Assembly (NCBI GenBank): GCA_963786395.1
Contig: CAWAZD010000002.1
Coordinates: forward strand, 1-64,000
Reading direction: 5' to 3'
DNA from: Fen-1301 sp963786395
Lineage (GTDB): Bacteria > Bacteroidota > Ignavibacteria > Ignavibacteriales > Ignavibacteriaceae
Length of the DNA: 64,000 nt
The notes beneath the pieces are model-generated. The model was not told the origin of the DNA, ran no database searches, and saw only the letters and a list, made by a program, of their open reading frames with translations. Below are positions 37,556-46,496 of the stretch, in pieces. Both the position numbers and the translations under genes were made by a program. Within the stretch, counting starts at the first letter, position 1, and each line of letters starts with the position of its first letter.

Positions 37556-38543
37556 GGATATAACATTTGCATATCCCTGGATGTTCTGGTTTCTTATTAT
37601 AATTCCCATTATGCTTGCCTGGTATTGGTATAAAGGAAAACAAAGAGAGCCTTCTGTAACTTATTCCTCCTTGACATTAATTAATAGAATTCCCAAATCA
37701 TGGAAAGAAAAACTCAGGGATACACCTCCTGTTTTAAGAGCGCTGGGTTTAGGGTTTCTTATTGTTGCACTTGCACGTCCACAGACATTTAATTCAGGAG
37801 AAAATATATACGCTCAGGGCATTGATATAGCAATGCTGCTTGATATTTCAGGAAGTATGATGGCTGAAGATTTTAAACCCAATCGTGTTGGCGCCGCTAA
37901 GAATGTAATTAATGATTTTATTGACGCAAGGACTTCCGACAGGATAGGATTGGTAATATTTTCGCGTGAAGCGTTCACACAATGCCCGCTTACAATTGAT
38001 TATGGAGTATTAAAAACTCTGCTAAACCAGGTAAAACCCGGAATGATTGAAGACGGAACCGCAATAGGAAACGCAATTGCAAACGGTGCGAACCGATTAA
38101 AAGATACTCCGTCTAAATCCAAAATAATGATATTATTGACAGATGGTATGAATAATGCGGGCGAGGTTGATCCGATTACCGCAGCAAGAATTGCTAAGAC
38201 ATACAATATAAGAATTTATACAATCGGTGTTGGCACAAGGGGAGAAGCCCCGTATCCGGTGCAGACTCCATTCGGTATAAGATACCAGATGATCCCTGCA
38301 GAAATTGATGAAAATATGCTGCAGCAGATAGCTCAAATTACAGATGGGAAATATTACAGGGCTACCAATAACAGGGCTCTGGAAGATGTATATAAAGAAA
38401 TTGATAAACTTGAAAAAACAAAGATCGAAGTAACTTCCTACAGGAATGCAAAGGAACTTTTCTTCCCCTGGCTTAGTGTTGGATTAATGCTCTTGTTTTT
38501 AGAGGTCGGATTATCGCAAACAATTTTTAAGAGACTGCCGTAA
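37548..38543 (+). CDS. batA: BatA, VWA-domain membrane protein
   Basis: 331 residues. There are N-terminal membrane helices (about 7-25, 60-78) and a VWA domain with MIDAS DISGSM (about 97-102), the Thr in a TSDRIGLVIFS context and ILLTDGMNN. A C-terminal membrane helix (LFFPWLSVGLMLLFLEVG) closes it. In Bacteroides fragilis, bat genes raise aerotolerance; in other species they affect stress survival and envelope integrity. The domain faces the periplasm. batB follows directly (TAATG overlap). Confidence 0.92.
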   Translation: MFKDITFAYPWMFWFLIIIPIMLAWYWYKGKQREPSVTYSSLTLINRIPKSWKEKLRDTPPVLRALGLGFLIVALARPQTFNSGENIYAQGIDIAMLLDISGSMMAEDFKPNRVGAAKNVINDFIDARTSDRIGLVIFSREAFTQCPLTIDYGVLKTLLNQVKPGMIEDGTAIGNAIANGANRLKDTPSKSKIMILLTDGMNNAGEVDPITAARIAKTYNIRIYTIGVGTRGEAPYPVQTPFGIRYQMIPAEIDENMLQQIAQITDGKYYRATNNRALEDVYKEIDKLEKTKIEVTSYRNAKELFFPWLSVGLMLLFLEVGLSQTIFKRLP

Positions 38544-39583
38544 TGTTCAGATTTGCACACCCGGATTATTTATATGCTTTGTATGCAGTGCCGCTGGTAG
38601 CAGGTTTATTCTGGTACCTTGTATTAAGACAAAACAAACTACTGGGTAATTTTGCTGCGAAAAAACTCCAGGGGATTCTTGTACCATTCTACAGCAGACC
38701 CAAAATAATATTAAAATATGCAATTCTGCTTCTGGCAATACTTTTATTAATTGGCGCTGCAGCTGATCCTCAGATAGGTACCGGAACAGAGGAAGTGAAG
38801 CAGACAGGAATAGATGTTTTTATTTGTCTTGATGTTTCTCTTAGTATGAAGGCGAATGACATTAAACCAAGCAGGCTTGACAAAGCAAAGCAGCAGATAT
38901 CAAATCTTATTAACAAATTAAGAGGGGACAGAATAGGTCTGGTAATATTTGCCGGTGAAGCTTATGTTCAGTTCCCAATGACAACTGATTATTCAGCAGC
39001 ATCTCTTTTCCTGAATGCAGTTGATGAAAATTCTGTGCCTCAACCGGGTACTGCAATTGCATCGGCTATTAACCTTGCTATTAAATCCTTTGACTATAGG
39101 ACTTCTACTCAGAAGGTTATTGTTTTAATTACTGATGGCGAAGATCATGAGGGAGATATTGATAAAGCAGTAGCTGATGCCGTTGCTAAGAATATTAAAA
39201 TATATACAATTGGCTTGGGTACTCCCGAAGGATCACCGATTCCAATTTATAATTCGCAGGGGCAGCAGGTTGATTTCAAAAAAGACGGGGAAGGCAATAC
39301 TGTAATTACAAAACTTGATGAAGGAATTCTTAAACAGATTGCTTCACAGGGTAATGGTAAATATTTCAAGGGAAATAATTATGAGGATTATCTTGATAAA
39401 ATTTATGGAGACCTTTCATCTTTGGAGAAAGCAGAATTCGGTGTAAAAAAGATAACACAATTCGAAGATAGATTTTATTATCTTTTGGCTCCGGCTATTA
39501 TCCTGTTATTAATCGAATTCTTTATGAGTGAAAGGAAATCACCATTATTTACCAGATTAAATAAGAGACTTGGGATTGAATAG
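38543..39583 (+). CDS. batB: BatB, VWA-domain membrane protein
   Basis: 346 residues with the same plan as BatA: two N-terminal membrane helices (about 9-27, 55-72), then a VWA domain with DVSLSM (about 95-100), MTTDYSAASLFL and VIVLITDGEDHEGD. A C-terminal membrane helix (YYLLAPAIILLLIEFFM) follows. BatA and BatB are thought to work as a pair in one membrane complex. The start overlaps the batA stop by one base. Confidence 0.92.
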   Translation: MFRFAHPDYLYALYAVPLVAGLFWYLVLRQNKLLGNFAAKKLQGILVPFYSRPKIILKYAILLLAILLLIGAAADPQIGTGTEEVKQTGIDVFICLDVSLSMKANDIKPSRLDKAKQQISNLINKLRGDRIGLVIFAGEAYVQFPMTTDYSAASLFLNAVDENSVPQPGTAIASAINLAIKSFDYRTSTQKVIVLITDGEDHEGDIDKAVADAVAKNIKIYTIGLGTPEGSPIPIYNSQGQQVDFKKDGEGNTVITKLDEGILKQIASQGNGKYFKGNNYEDYLDKIYGDLSSLEKAEFGVKKITQFEDRFYYLLAPAIILLLIEFFMSERKSPLFTRLNKRLGIE

Positions 39584-40294
39584 ATGAAAAGCATGTTAAG
39601 AATATTTTTTGTTTCAGTACTTATGTTTTGCGGGTGCATATATGCACAGAGCACAAGAAGTCTTGTAAATGAAGGCGTTGATCAGTACCATCAGAAAAAA
39701 TATAATGATGCTGAAGTAAATTTTAAGAAAGGTTTAGAGAAGATGCCGGAATCATTTCAGGGTAATTTTAACCTTGGTGATGCCTATTATAAGCAGCAGC
39801 GTTATGATGAAGCTATGAAACAATATGGCGCTTCATTGACAAAGACAAAGGATAAAGATCAAATAGCAAAAGTATACCATAATATAGGTAATACTTTCCT
39901 GAAGCAGCAAAAATATAAGGAAAGCATCGAGTCATATAAGAATTCTCTGAAACTGAACCCAAAAGATGAAGATACAAAATATAATTTGTCATATGCACTT
40001 TCCATGTTGAATAATAAGCAGAACGATAAAAACGACAAGGATAAAAATAAAGATCAGAATAAAGATCAGAATAAGGATAAAAAGGATCAGGATAAAAAGG
40101 ATCAGGATAAGAAGGATCAGGACAAGAAGGACCAGGACAAAAAAGATCAACAGCAGCAGCCAAAGGATAAAAACAAAATATCAAAGGACGAAGCAGAAAG
40201 AATACTTAATGCTTTGAAGAATGATGAAAAAGATCTTCAGAAAAAATTAAGAAAACATATTGGTGTACCGGTTAAGACGGAGAAGGATTGGTAG
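39584..40294 (+). CDS. batC: BatC, TPR protein with Lys/Asp-rich tail
   Basis: 236 residues: a signal peptide (MKSMLRIFFVSVLMFCGCIYA), about three TPR units (about 25-135; NFNLGDAYYKQQRYDEAM, VYHNIGNTFLKQQKYKESI), then a low-complexity tail. The tail is coded by four 15-base tandem repeats (40079-40138) giving KKDQD units. The repeat number is likely to vary between strains. It starts right after the batB stop. Probably a periplasmic adaptor for other Bat proteins. Confidence 0.88.
   Translation: MKSMLRIFFVSVLMFCGCIYAQSTRSLVNEGVDQYHQKKYNDAEVNFKKGLEKMPESFQGNFNLGDAYYKQQRYDEAMKQYGASLTKTKDKDQIAKVYHNIGNTFLKQQKYKESIESYKNSLKLNPKDEDTKYNLSYALSMLNNKQNDKNDKDKNKDQNKDQNKDKKDQDKKDQDKKDQDKKDQDKKDQQQQPKDKNKISKDEAERILNALKNDEKDLQKKLRKHIGVPVKTEKDW
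40079..40150. repeat. 15-base tandem repeat inside batC
   Basis: Units of the form AAAAAGGATCAGGAT start at 40079, 40094, 40109 and 40124, with a partial fifth. They stay in frame, so changes in copy number would lengthen or shorten the acidic/basic tail without breaking the gene. Confidence 0.85.
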
Positions 40295-40391
40295 AAGGAG
40301 TAAGGAGTATGAAGAATGGATGAATGGATTGATGGATGAATGGAAGAAGAACAATATTTAATTTTCGATATAGGAAATTTGTACAACAGAA

Positions 40392-42239
40392 ATGATGAAC
40401 AGAATTAGACTGACATATATAGTTTTATTTCTTATTTGTTCATGCAGGATTGTACTCCCTCAGAGTTTAACTGCTTCAGTAAGCAGCAACAAAATTGGAG
40501 AATCGGATCAGCTTGAAGTATCATTCACTTTCTCAGGCGCTGATATAAACAGTGCAACAGGCTTTAAAGCACCTGATTTCGGAAACTTTCTGACTATACA
40601 AGGACCAAATCAGTCAACAAGTATGCAGATAATTAATGGTGCTGTGTCAGGTTCTTTAACTTATTCCTATTATCTCCGTCCCAGAAGCATCGGGAAGTAT
40701 ACAGTAGGCAGCGCATATATTAACTACAAAGGGGCAACATTAAAAAGTAATCCAATTACAATTGAAGTTGTTAAAGGTTCGCCTAAACCAACAAACAACG
40801 GTAATAACGTCACGGATAATTCAGCTTCTCAGAACCAGGAGATAGCAAAGAATCTTTTTATACGGGCATTTGCGGATAAACAAAAAGCATACGTTGGTGA
40901 ACAGGTAACTATAACTTATAAATTATATACACGTCTTAGTATTGCCGCCCAGATGCAGGTTTCAAAGCTTCCCCAATACCAGGGTTTCTGGTGTGAAGAA
41001 CTTGAAACGCCTAACAATATAAGTTTTACTGTCGAGAATTATGAGGGGAAACAGTACAGGGTAGGTATACTGAAGAAAGCTGCTTTATTTCCATCTCAGA
41101 GCGGCGAGTTATCTGTAACTCCAATGGAGTTAAATGTACCGGTTCAGATTCAAAAGAAAAAGAAGCAGACTGGCAATAGTATCTTTGATGATTTCTTCAA
41201 TGATCCTTTCTTTGGCAATGCAGAAACAGTAAATTATGATGCAAAGTCTAATACTATAAAAATTAATGCTTTACCATTGCCCGAAAATAAACCTGAATCA
41301 TTCAAAGGTGCAGTAGGGCAGTACACAATTTCATCGGAACTTGATAAGAATAATACTAAAACTAATGAACCATTATCACTGAAGGTAAATATTTCCGGCA
41401 GCGGGAATATTTCACTGCTTAGTCTTCCGGAATTAAACCTACCTGTAGGAATGGAAAAATATGATCCTAAGACCAGTGATCAGATTTCTAGACAAGGCAG
41501 GATAGCAGGTAAAAAGTCAATTGAATATCTTATTGTTCCAAGGAATACTGGAAAAAAAGAAATACCCCCTGTAAAGTTTTCTTATTTTGATCCTGCAAAA
41601 AAGAGTTATGTAACATTAAGTACACCACCATACACAATAAATGTAGAACAGGGAAGCAATGATCAGAATTATGCAGGACTTTCGAAAGAAGATATAAAAT
41701 TGTTAGGGGATGATATCAGGTATATCAAAACCTCAACGGAGGGGCTGCATAAAACCGGAGATATAATACTTTATAATGTTGGATTTTGGACCGCTTCAAT
41801 TCTTCCATTGTTTTTTTTGATCGGCGCGGTAATGTGGAAGAGAAGAGAAGACAGGCTCTCGGGGAATGTTCAGTTGTTGCGATATAGGAAAGCTCAGAGA
41901 ATATCTCAGAAACGATTAAAGACTGCCAAGGAACTTATGACTTCCGGAAAGCAGCCTGAATTCTATGGTGAGATTTCATTGGCATTATTTGGCTATCTTG
42001 AAGATAAGCTACACATACCTAAATCAGAGTTTACTCTTGAAAGGGCTTCAGAAGAATTAAAGAAAAGAAATATTGACGATATTTTAATCGGGAAAATAAT
42101 TTCATGTGCTGAGAAATGTGAATACATAAGATTTGCCCCTGTTGAAGACGGAACCACGGAAATGAACAACATTTATAATGATACAGAAAAACTAATTATA
42201 GATGTTGAACGTTCAATCTCGGTGAAAAGACATGCTTAA
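40392..42239 (+). CDS. batD: BatD, large periplasmic membrane-anchored protein
   Basis: 615 residues. There is a signal peptide (about 1-23), then repeated Ig-like/oxygen-tolerance domains (about 25-440; LTASVSSNKIGESDQLEVSF, LFIRAFADKQKAYVGEQVTI, SFKGAVGQYTISSELDKNNT). A membrane helix (FWTASILPLFFLIGAVMW, about 463-480) and a cytoplasmic helical tail follow. This matches the BatD/oxygen-tolerance family. A 97-base gap with a short GGATGAAT-type repetition separates it from batC; overlap with batE is 8 bases. Confidence 0.92.
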   Translation: MMNRIRLTYIVLFLICSCRIVLPQSLTASVSSNKIGESDQLEVSFTFSGADINSATGFKAPDFGNFLTIQGPNQSTSMQIINGAVSGSLTYSYYLRPRSIGKYTVGSAYINYKGATLKSNPITIEVVKGSPKPTNNGNNVTDNSASQNQEIAKNLFIRAFADKQKAYVGEQVTITYKLYTRLSIAAQMQVSKLPQYQGFWCEELETPNNISFTVENYEGKQYRVGILKKAALFPSQSGELSVTPMELNVPVQIQKKKKQTGNSIFDDFFNDPFFGNAETVNYDAKSNTIKINALPLPENKPESFKGAVGQYTISSELDKNNTKTNEPLSLKVNISGSGNISLLSLPELNLPVGMEKYDPKTSDQISRQGRIAGKKSIEYLIVPRNTGKKEIPPVKFSYFDPAKKSYVTLSTPPYTINVEQGSNDQNYAGLSKEDIKLLGDDIRYIKTSTEGLHKTGDIILYNVGFWTASILPLFFLIGAVMWKRREDRLSGNVQLLRYRKAQRISQKRLKTAKELMTSGKQPEFYGEISLALFGYLEDKLHIPKSEFTLERASEELKKRNIDDILIGKIISCAEKCEYIRFAPVEDGTTEMNNIYNDTEKLIIDVERSISVKRHA

Positions 42240-42990
42240 ACCCACCTTTTTTATATTGTTCTTTTTTATGTCTGTTGGATTTACTGTTTCAGCAACTGAA
42301 GAAGATCTTATGGCAAAGGGGAACCAATTATATCAGTCAGGAAATTTTGAAAAAGCAGCTGATACATATCAGAAAATTGTTGACTCAGGTTTTGAAAGTC
42401 CCACACTTTATTTTAATCTGGGTAATGCTTATTACCGTCTTGGGAAGAACGGACTAGCAATATTATATTACGAGAAAGCAGCTAAATTAGCTCCGGGTGA
42501 TGAAGATATCTCGCATAATCTTACAATTGTAAATAATAAAATAGTTGATAAACTTGATATTCTTCCGACTTTCTTTCTATTCAAATGGTGGGAGAGTATA
42601 CTTATGAGTTTTACTATTTCAGGATGGACCTGGCTCGCTTATTTTTTCTATTTAATTGTGCTATGCTCAATAGGGCTCTATTTCTTCGCAAAAAGCCAGG
42701 TTACACAGAAATTTGCCGTTTATACGACGGGCGGGTTTTTGATTATTTTGATAATTACCTCATTTCTTCTTTCGGTTAGGATGAACAGGGAACTTAATGT
42801 AAGGAACGGGGTTATAACAGAGCAGGTTGTAAATGTGAAATCTTCACCTGATGATAAGAGCACCGAAGCTTTTATTATACATGAAGGCATAAAAGTAAGA
42901 ATGGAAGACAAAGTGAATGACTGGGTCAGGATCAGACTAAGGGATGGGAAAGTCGGTTGGCTTCAGGAAAAGGATTTAGGCATCATTTAA
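42232..42990 (+). CDS. batE: BatE, TPR and SH3-like membrane protein
   Basis: 252 residues: a signal peptide, TPR units (about 25-95; LYFNLGNAYYRLGKNGLAIL), two membrane helices (about 120-146, 161-180), and a C-terminal bacterial SH3 domain (VVNVKSSPDDKSTEAFIIHE then VRIRLRDGKVGWLQEKDL). This is the standard BatE layout and closes the operon. The next gene has its own start region 50 bases on. Confidence 0.9.
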   Translation: MLKPTFFILFFFMSVGFTVSATEEDLMAKGNQLYQSGNFEKAADTYQKIVDSGFESPTLYFNLGNAYYRLGKNGLAILYYEKAAKLAPGDEDISHNLTIVNNKIVDKLDILPTFFLFKWWESILMSFTISGWTWLAYFFYLIVLCSIGLYFFAKSQVTQKFAVYTTGGFLIILIITSFLLSVRMNRELNVRNGVITEQVVNVKSSPDDKSTEAFIIHEGIKVRMEDKVNDWVRIRLRDGKVGWLQEKDLGII

Positions 42991-43039
42991 TCCTTTTATA
43001 TATTGGTAATTATTGAATAAATTAGCATAACAGAAGGAA

Positions 43040-43369
43040 ATGAATATGAAAATAAAACTAATTGGATTCTTCGTTGTAATTATTGCCCTTAGTTTAAATT
43101 TTAGTCATGCTCAGGACAATATGAATTCCAAAGAAATGAAGAAAATGGGAACAACGAAAACCACTGATGTGAAAAGTACAGGGAAATTTGTTAATAATGT
43201 ATGTATTGTTTCACATGAAGAAATAGATTCGAAGTATTTTGCAGATTATAATGGAAAGACCTACGGTTTTTGCTGCAATACCTGTCTTAAAAAATTCAAA
43301 AAAGATCCTGCAAAATATGTTGCCAAATTCGAAACAGAGACATCAAAAAAAGATAAGAAATTAAATTAA
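43040..43369 (+). CDS. Exported YHS-domain protein
   Basis: 109 residues: a signal peptide (MNMKIKLIGFFVVIIALSLNFSHA), a short linker, and a YHS/TRASH-type metal-binding domain. The domain reads VNNVCIVSHEEI, then YNGKTYGFCCNTCLKKFKKD, with Cys and His residues placed to bind a metal such as copper. Start: ATG 43046 is also in frame. It likely acts in the periplasm in metal trafficking or sensing. Cotranscription with the Cys-rich gene 34 bases downstream is probable, since a terminator lies only after the second gene. Confidence 0.75.
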   Translation: MNMKIKLIGFFVVIIALSLNFSHAQDNMNSKEMKKMGTTKTTDVKSTGKFVNNVCIVSHEEIDSKYFADYNGKTYGFCCNTCLKKFKKDPAKYVAKFETETSKKDKKLN

Positions 43370-43403
43370 CATAACTAACTACAAATAAATAAAAAGGTTC
43401 AAA

Positions 43404-43661
43404 ATGAAATCATTCATAGCTGCTCTAATCTTTGCATTTGCAATATCCGTCAGTGCTCAATCAGTAACTAATACCCAGTCACCTGATAAGAAAACTCAGA
43501 CAGTTACAAAGGTAGATGTTAAAACCAAAAAGTCTTCCAAAAAATCATGTGCAACAAAGAAGTGCGATGCTAAAGAATGCTGCTCCAAGGGTAAAATGAG
43601 TAAAGATTGCAATATGGACAAAGACTCTAAAATGAATCAGAAAGAAGCGCCTAAAAAGTAA
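43404..43661 (+). CDS. Small exported Cys/Lys-rich protein
   Basis: 85 residues: a signal peptide (MKSFIAALIFAFAISVSAQS), then a very hydrophilic chain with six Cys (SCATKKCDAKECCSKGK and SKDCNMD) and many Lys. No known family recognised. The Cys spacing suggests metal binding. It follows the YHS-domain gene in the same orientation and ends before a terminator, so the pair looks like a small metal-handling unit. Confidence 0.65.
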   Translation: MKSFIAALIFAFAISVSAQSVTNTQSPDKKTQTVTKVDVKTKKSSKKSCATKKCDAKECCSKGKMSKDCNMDKDSKMNQKEAPKK

Positions 43662-43694
43662 TTCTTCTGACAAATATTCCTTATTTGGAATTTA

Positions 43695-43727
43695 AGAGGT
43701 TATCCTAATCAGATAACCTCTTTTTTT
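43695..43727 (+). terminator. Rho-independent terminator
   Basis: AGAGGTTATC and GATAACCTCT form a 10-base stem around a TAATCA-type loop and run into seven T. It ends the two-gene metal-binding unit. Confidence 0.85.
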
Positions 43728-43816
43728 ATCATGTCCCCTATTAGGTTGGTAAGGATACAATATTTAAACCTTATTGGCTATTTGTTTACAATACTAATTA
43801 CATTTATTTTTTACAT

Positions 43817-44953
43817 ATGGATTCCAAAAAATATAATAATATCAAGCTTGCAGCCGGAATTGGCAAAGGGATTACAAGTTTTCTCCTAATTTTTCTTTTT
43901 ATTATTTCCGGATTAAGCAAAAGTTTACTTGTGTATTTAACACAATATTCAGGAAACAATTACATATTGTTTCTTTTGTTTACATGTATAACAGGGATTG
44001 TAGCCGGAATGATTTTCTTCCCTTTAAATTATTACACGGATTATTATCTCGAGCATAAATATAACTTATCAAACCAAACTTTCTTTGCATGGATTTGGGA
44101 AGATATGAAAGGATTATTAGTATCTCTTGTTATTGGAGTTCCTTTATTACTTTTTTTCTATTATACGTTAAACCGGTTTGGAGGTCAGTGGTGGCTTCCT
44201 TTTGCAATAATCTTATTTATACTGTCCGTGGTACTTGCCAGGATTGTTCCGGTTCTGATTTTACCTTTGTTTTATAAAGTTAATCCTCTTGATGATGAAG
44301 AACTGAAAGAAAGGATTAAAATGCTAGCAGTCGGAGCAGGTATTACGGTTGAAAATGTTTACAAATTCAATATGAGCAAGAATACCAAAAAGGCAAACGC
44401 TGCCTTCACAGGAATCGGTAAATCGAAACGGATTCTGCTGGGAGATACTCTGCTTGACAATTTTACTAAAGATGAAATTGAAACAGTTATTGCCCATGAA
44501 CTTGGTCATTATAAAAAGAAACATATTATTAAGAACATTATAATAGGGACAGTTTCAAGCTTTGCTACATTATTCCTAATCGCGTTTTGTTATGATAAAT
44601 CAATAGGGTGGTTTGGTTTCAGTTTGCGCACCGATATTGCCATAATTCCGTTACTATCATTGTGGGCAATGATAATAGGGTTGGCATTGAATCCCATTTC
44701 AAACATAATATCACGAAGATATGAATATGAAGCAGATGAATATTCGGTAAATTCAACCAGGAAACCTGAAGCTTTTATTAAAACTCTTGAAAAACTGAAT
44801 GAACAGAACCTAGGTGATAAAAGTCCCCATCCATTTGTGGAGTGGTTTTTTTACAGTCATCCTTCAGTCAAAAAACGGGTTACCGCTATAAAAAGTCTAC
44901 CGGTATATTTAAATTCTGCAATTAATTCTGATAAGATTATTTTAGGAGATTGA
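43817..44953 (+). CDS. M48-family zinc metalloprotease (Ste24-like)
   Basis: 378 residues with five or more membrane helices and the zinc motif HELGH in VIAHELGHYKKKHI (about residue 221). The third ligand Glu is in RRYEYEADEYSV. The motif TKKANAAFTGIGKSKRILLGD ahead of it is typical of the Ste24/CAAX-protease subgroup. In bacteria these act in membrane protein quality control or peptide processing. Its stop lies one base before the gatC start, so the two may be cotranscribed. Confidence 0.9.
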   Translation: MDSKKYNNIKLAAGIGKGITSFLLIFLFIISGLSKSLLVYLTQYSGNNYILFLLFTCITGIVAGMIFFPLNYYTDYYLEHKYNLSNQTFFAWIWEDMKGLLVSLVIGVPLLLFFYYTLNRFGGQWWLPFAIILFILSVVLARIVPVLILPLFYKVNPLDDEELKERIKMLAVGAGITVENVYKFNMSKNTKKANAAFTGIGKSKRILLGDTLLDNFTKDEIETVIAHELGHYKKKHIIKNIIIGTVSSFATLFLIAFCYDKSIGWFGFSLRTDIAIIPLLSLWAMIIGLALNPISNIISRRYEYEADEYSVNSTRKPEAFIKTLEKLNEQNLGDKSPHPFVEWFFYSHPSVKKRVTAIKSLPVYLNSAINSDKIILGD

Positions 44954-44954
44954 A

Positions 44955-45248
44955 ATGTCAGTTACAAGAAAAGACGTTGAACATATTGCCGAATTGGCAA
45001 GATTGAAATTTAAGGATAAAGAACTTGAAAACTTTACAGTTCAACTGAACGAAATTCTGGAATATATGGAACAGTTAAATGAGCTTGATACTGAAAATAT
45101 AGACTCGCTTTTACATCCTGTTGAAGATTCCAATATTTTCCGTGATGATGCAATGAAACCTTCTATCGGCAGGGAAGAAGCCCTAAAAAATGCACCGCAG
45201 CGGGATGAGGAATTTTTTAAGGTACCCAGAGTAATAGGCGGTGAATAA
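44955..45248 (+). CDS. gatC: Asp/Glu-tRNA amidotransferase subunit C
   Basis: 97 residues. GatC stabilises the GatAB amidotransferase that turns mischarged Glu-tRNA(Gln) or Asp-tRNA(Asn) into the amide forms. VTRKDVEHIAELARLKF at the N-terminus and FRDDAMKPSIGREEALKNAP near the C-terminus are clear family stretches. gatA and gatB are not in this window, which is common outside the Firmicutes. Directly followed by kdsB with no gap. Confidence 0.93.
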   Translation: MSVTRKDVEHIAELARLKFKDKELENFTVQLNEILEYMEQLNELDTENIDSLLHPVEDSNIFRDDAMKPSIGREEALKNAPQRDEEFFKVPRVIGGE

Positions 45249-46031
45249 ATGATCATAGGAATCATTCCTGCAAGGTTCGCATCAACACGACTTATGGGGA
45301 AACCCCTTGCTGATATCGGGGGAAAACCAATGCTTCAGCATACCTATGAGAGCGCCAAAAAATCAAGACTTTTATCTGATGTGATTATTGCTGTTGACGA
45401 TGAAAAGGTTGCCCAGGTAGCAAGAGACTTTGGAGCAAAAGTTTATATTACTCCTAAAAACATTACAACCGGATCCGACAGGATTGCTTATGTAGTAAAA
45501 AATCTACCGGCTGCAAAAATAATTGTTAACATTCAGGGAGATGAACCTTTTATTAAAGGGAGAATGATAGACCAGGCAATTGAACCCCTTTTGTTTGATC
45601 CTGAAGTAAATGTTTCAACATTGTGCAAGAGGATTGAAACGGTAGAAGAACTAAAAGCTGTTTCAATTCCCAAAGTTGTGTTTGATTACAATAATTTTGC
45701 GCTTTATTTCTCGCGTTCTCCTATTCCATTTGTAAGGGAGGCTCGAACAAATATAGAGAAAATCCAGAAATGCGAAATTTACAAGCATATTGGTTTATAT
45801 GTTTACAGAAGGGAATCCTTACTTCGTTTTACTGAATTGTTTCCAACTGACCTTGAGAAAGCAGAAAAACTTGAACAGTTAAGAATGCTTGAACATGGGT
45901 TTAAAATAAAAGTAGTTGTTACCGAATACGAAAACCTCGCGGTAGATACGCCTGAGGATCTTGAAAGAGCAAGATATTATTACAAGAATTTTGTAATAAA
46001 TTCTGATGGTGAAGAATATAACACAAACTGA
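45249..46031 (+). CDS. kdsB: 3-deoxy-manno-octulosonate cytidylyltransferase
   Basis: Activates Kdo with CTP to give CMP-Kdo for lipopolysaccharide core synthesis, in the cytoplasm. IIGIIPARFASTRLMGKPLA (about 2-21) is the nucleotide loop. TGSDRIAYVV and VNIQGDEPFI (about 95-104) bind substrate and metal, and LEQLRMLEHG is the late signature. 260 residues, full length. It shows the organism makes a Kdo-bearing LPS and so has an outer membrane. Confidence 0.95.
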   Translation: MIIGIIPARFASTRLMGKPLADIGGKPMLQHTYESAKKSRLLSDVIIAVDDEKVAQVARDFGAKVYITPKNITTGSDRIAYVVKNLPAAKIIVNIQGDEPFIKGRMIDQAIEPLLFDPEVNVSTLCKRIETVEELKAVSIPKVVFDYNNFALYFSRSPIPFVREARTNIEKIQKCEIYKHIGLYVYRRESLLRFTELFPTDLEKAEKLEQLRMLEHGFKIKVVVTEYENLAVDTPEDLERARYYYKNFVINSDGEEYNTN

Positions 46032-46070
46032 AATTTTGCCTTAAATAATTATTAACGTTATTTTTTAATT

Positions 46071-46481
46071 ATGGATTGTATTTTTTGTAAAATAGTTGAC
46101 CGGACTGCCCATGCAGAAATACTTTATGAAAATGATAATGTAATATCATTTCTGGATACGAGTCCTGTTAATTTCGGTCACGCACTGGTGGTAACTAAGA
46201 AGCATTACCCGGATTTTCTGGCTGTGCCACAGCATGAGCTGGATTATGTTATTCAGGCAGCGCAGATAATTTCAGATGTAATAAGCCGGAAACTAAATTG
46301 TCATGGTTTTAATCTTGTGGTTAATAACGGTAGTGCGGCTGGACAAACTATAAAACATTTTCATCTTCATATTATTCCCCGGTTTGATCAGGATGATTTC
46401 AGATTTAAACTTAATCTTAAGAAATATTCAGATGATATGATGCGGGAGTATGCAGATAAAATCCGTGAAGAAATAAAATAA
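46071..46481 (+). CDS. HIT-family nucleotide hydrolase
   Basis: 136 residues with the histidine triad HFHLHIIPR (about 108-116) and the CIFCKIVD start with paired Cys that often bind zinc. Members hydrolyse nucleoside phosphoramidates or dinucleotide phosphates. FLDTSPVNFGHALVVTKKHY is the expected central stretch. Substrate unknown. It precedes the B12-binding gene by 15 bases. Confidence 0.92.
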   Translation: MDCIFCKIVDRTAHAEILYENDNVISFLDTSPVNFGHALVVTKKHYPDFLAVPQHELDYVIQAAQIISDVISRKLNCHGFNLVVNNGSAAGQTIKHFHLHIIPRFDQDDFRFKLNLKKYSDDMMREYADKIREEIK

Positions 46482-46496
46482 TCAAGGAACTTTGTT

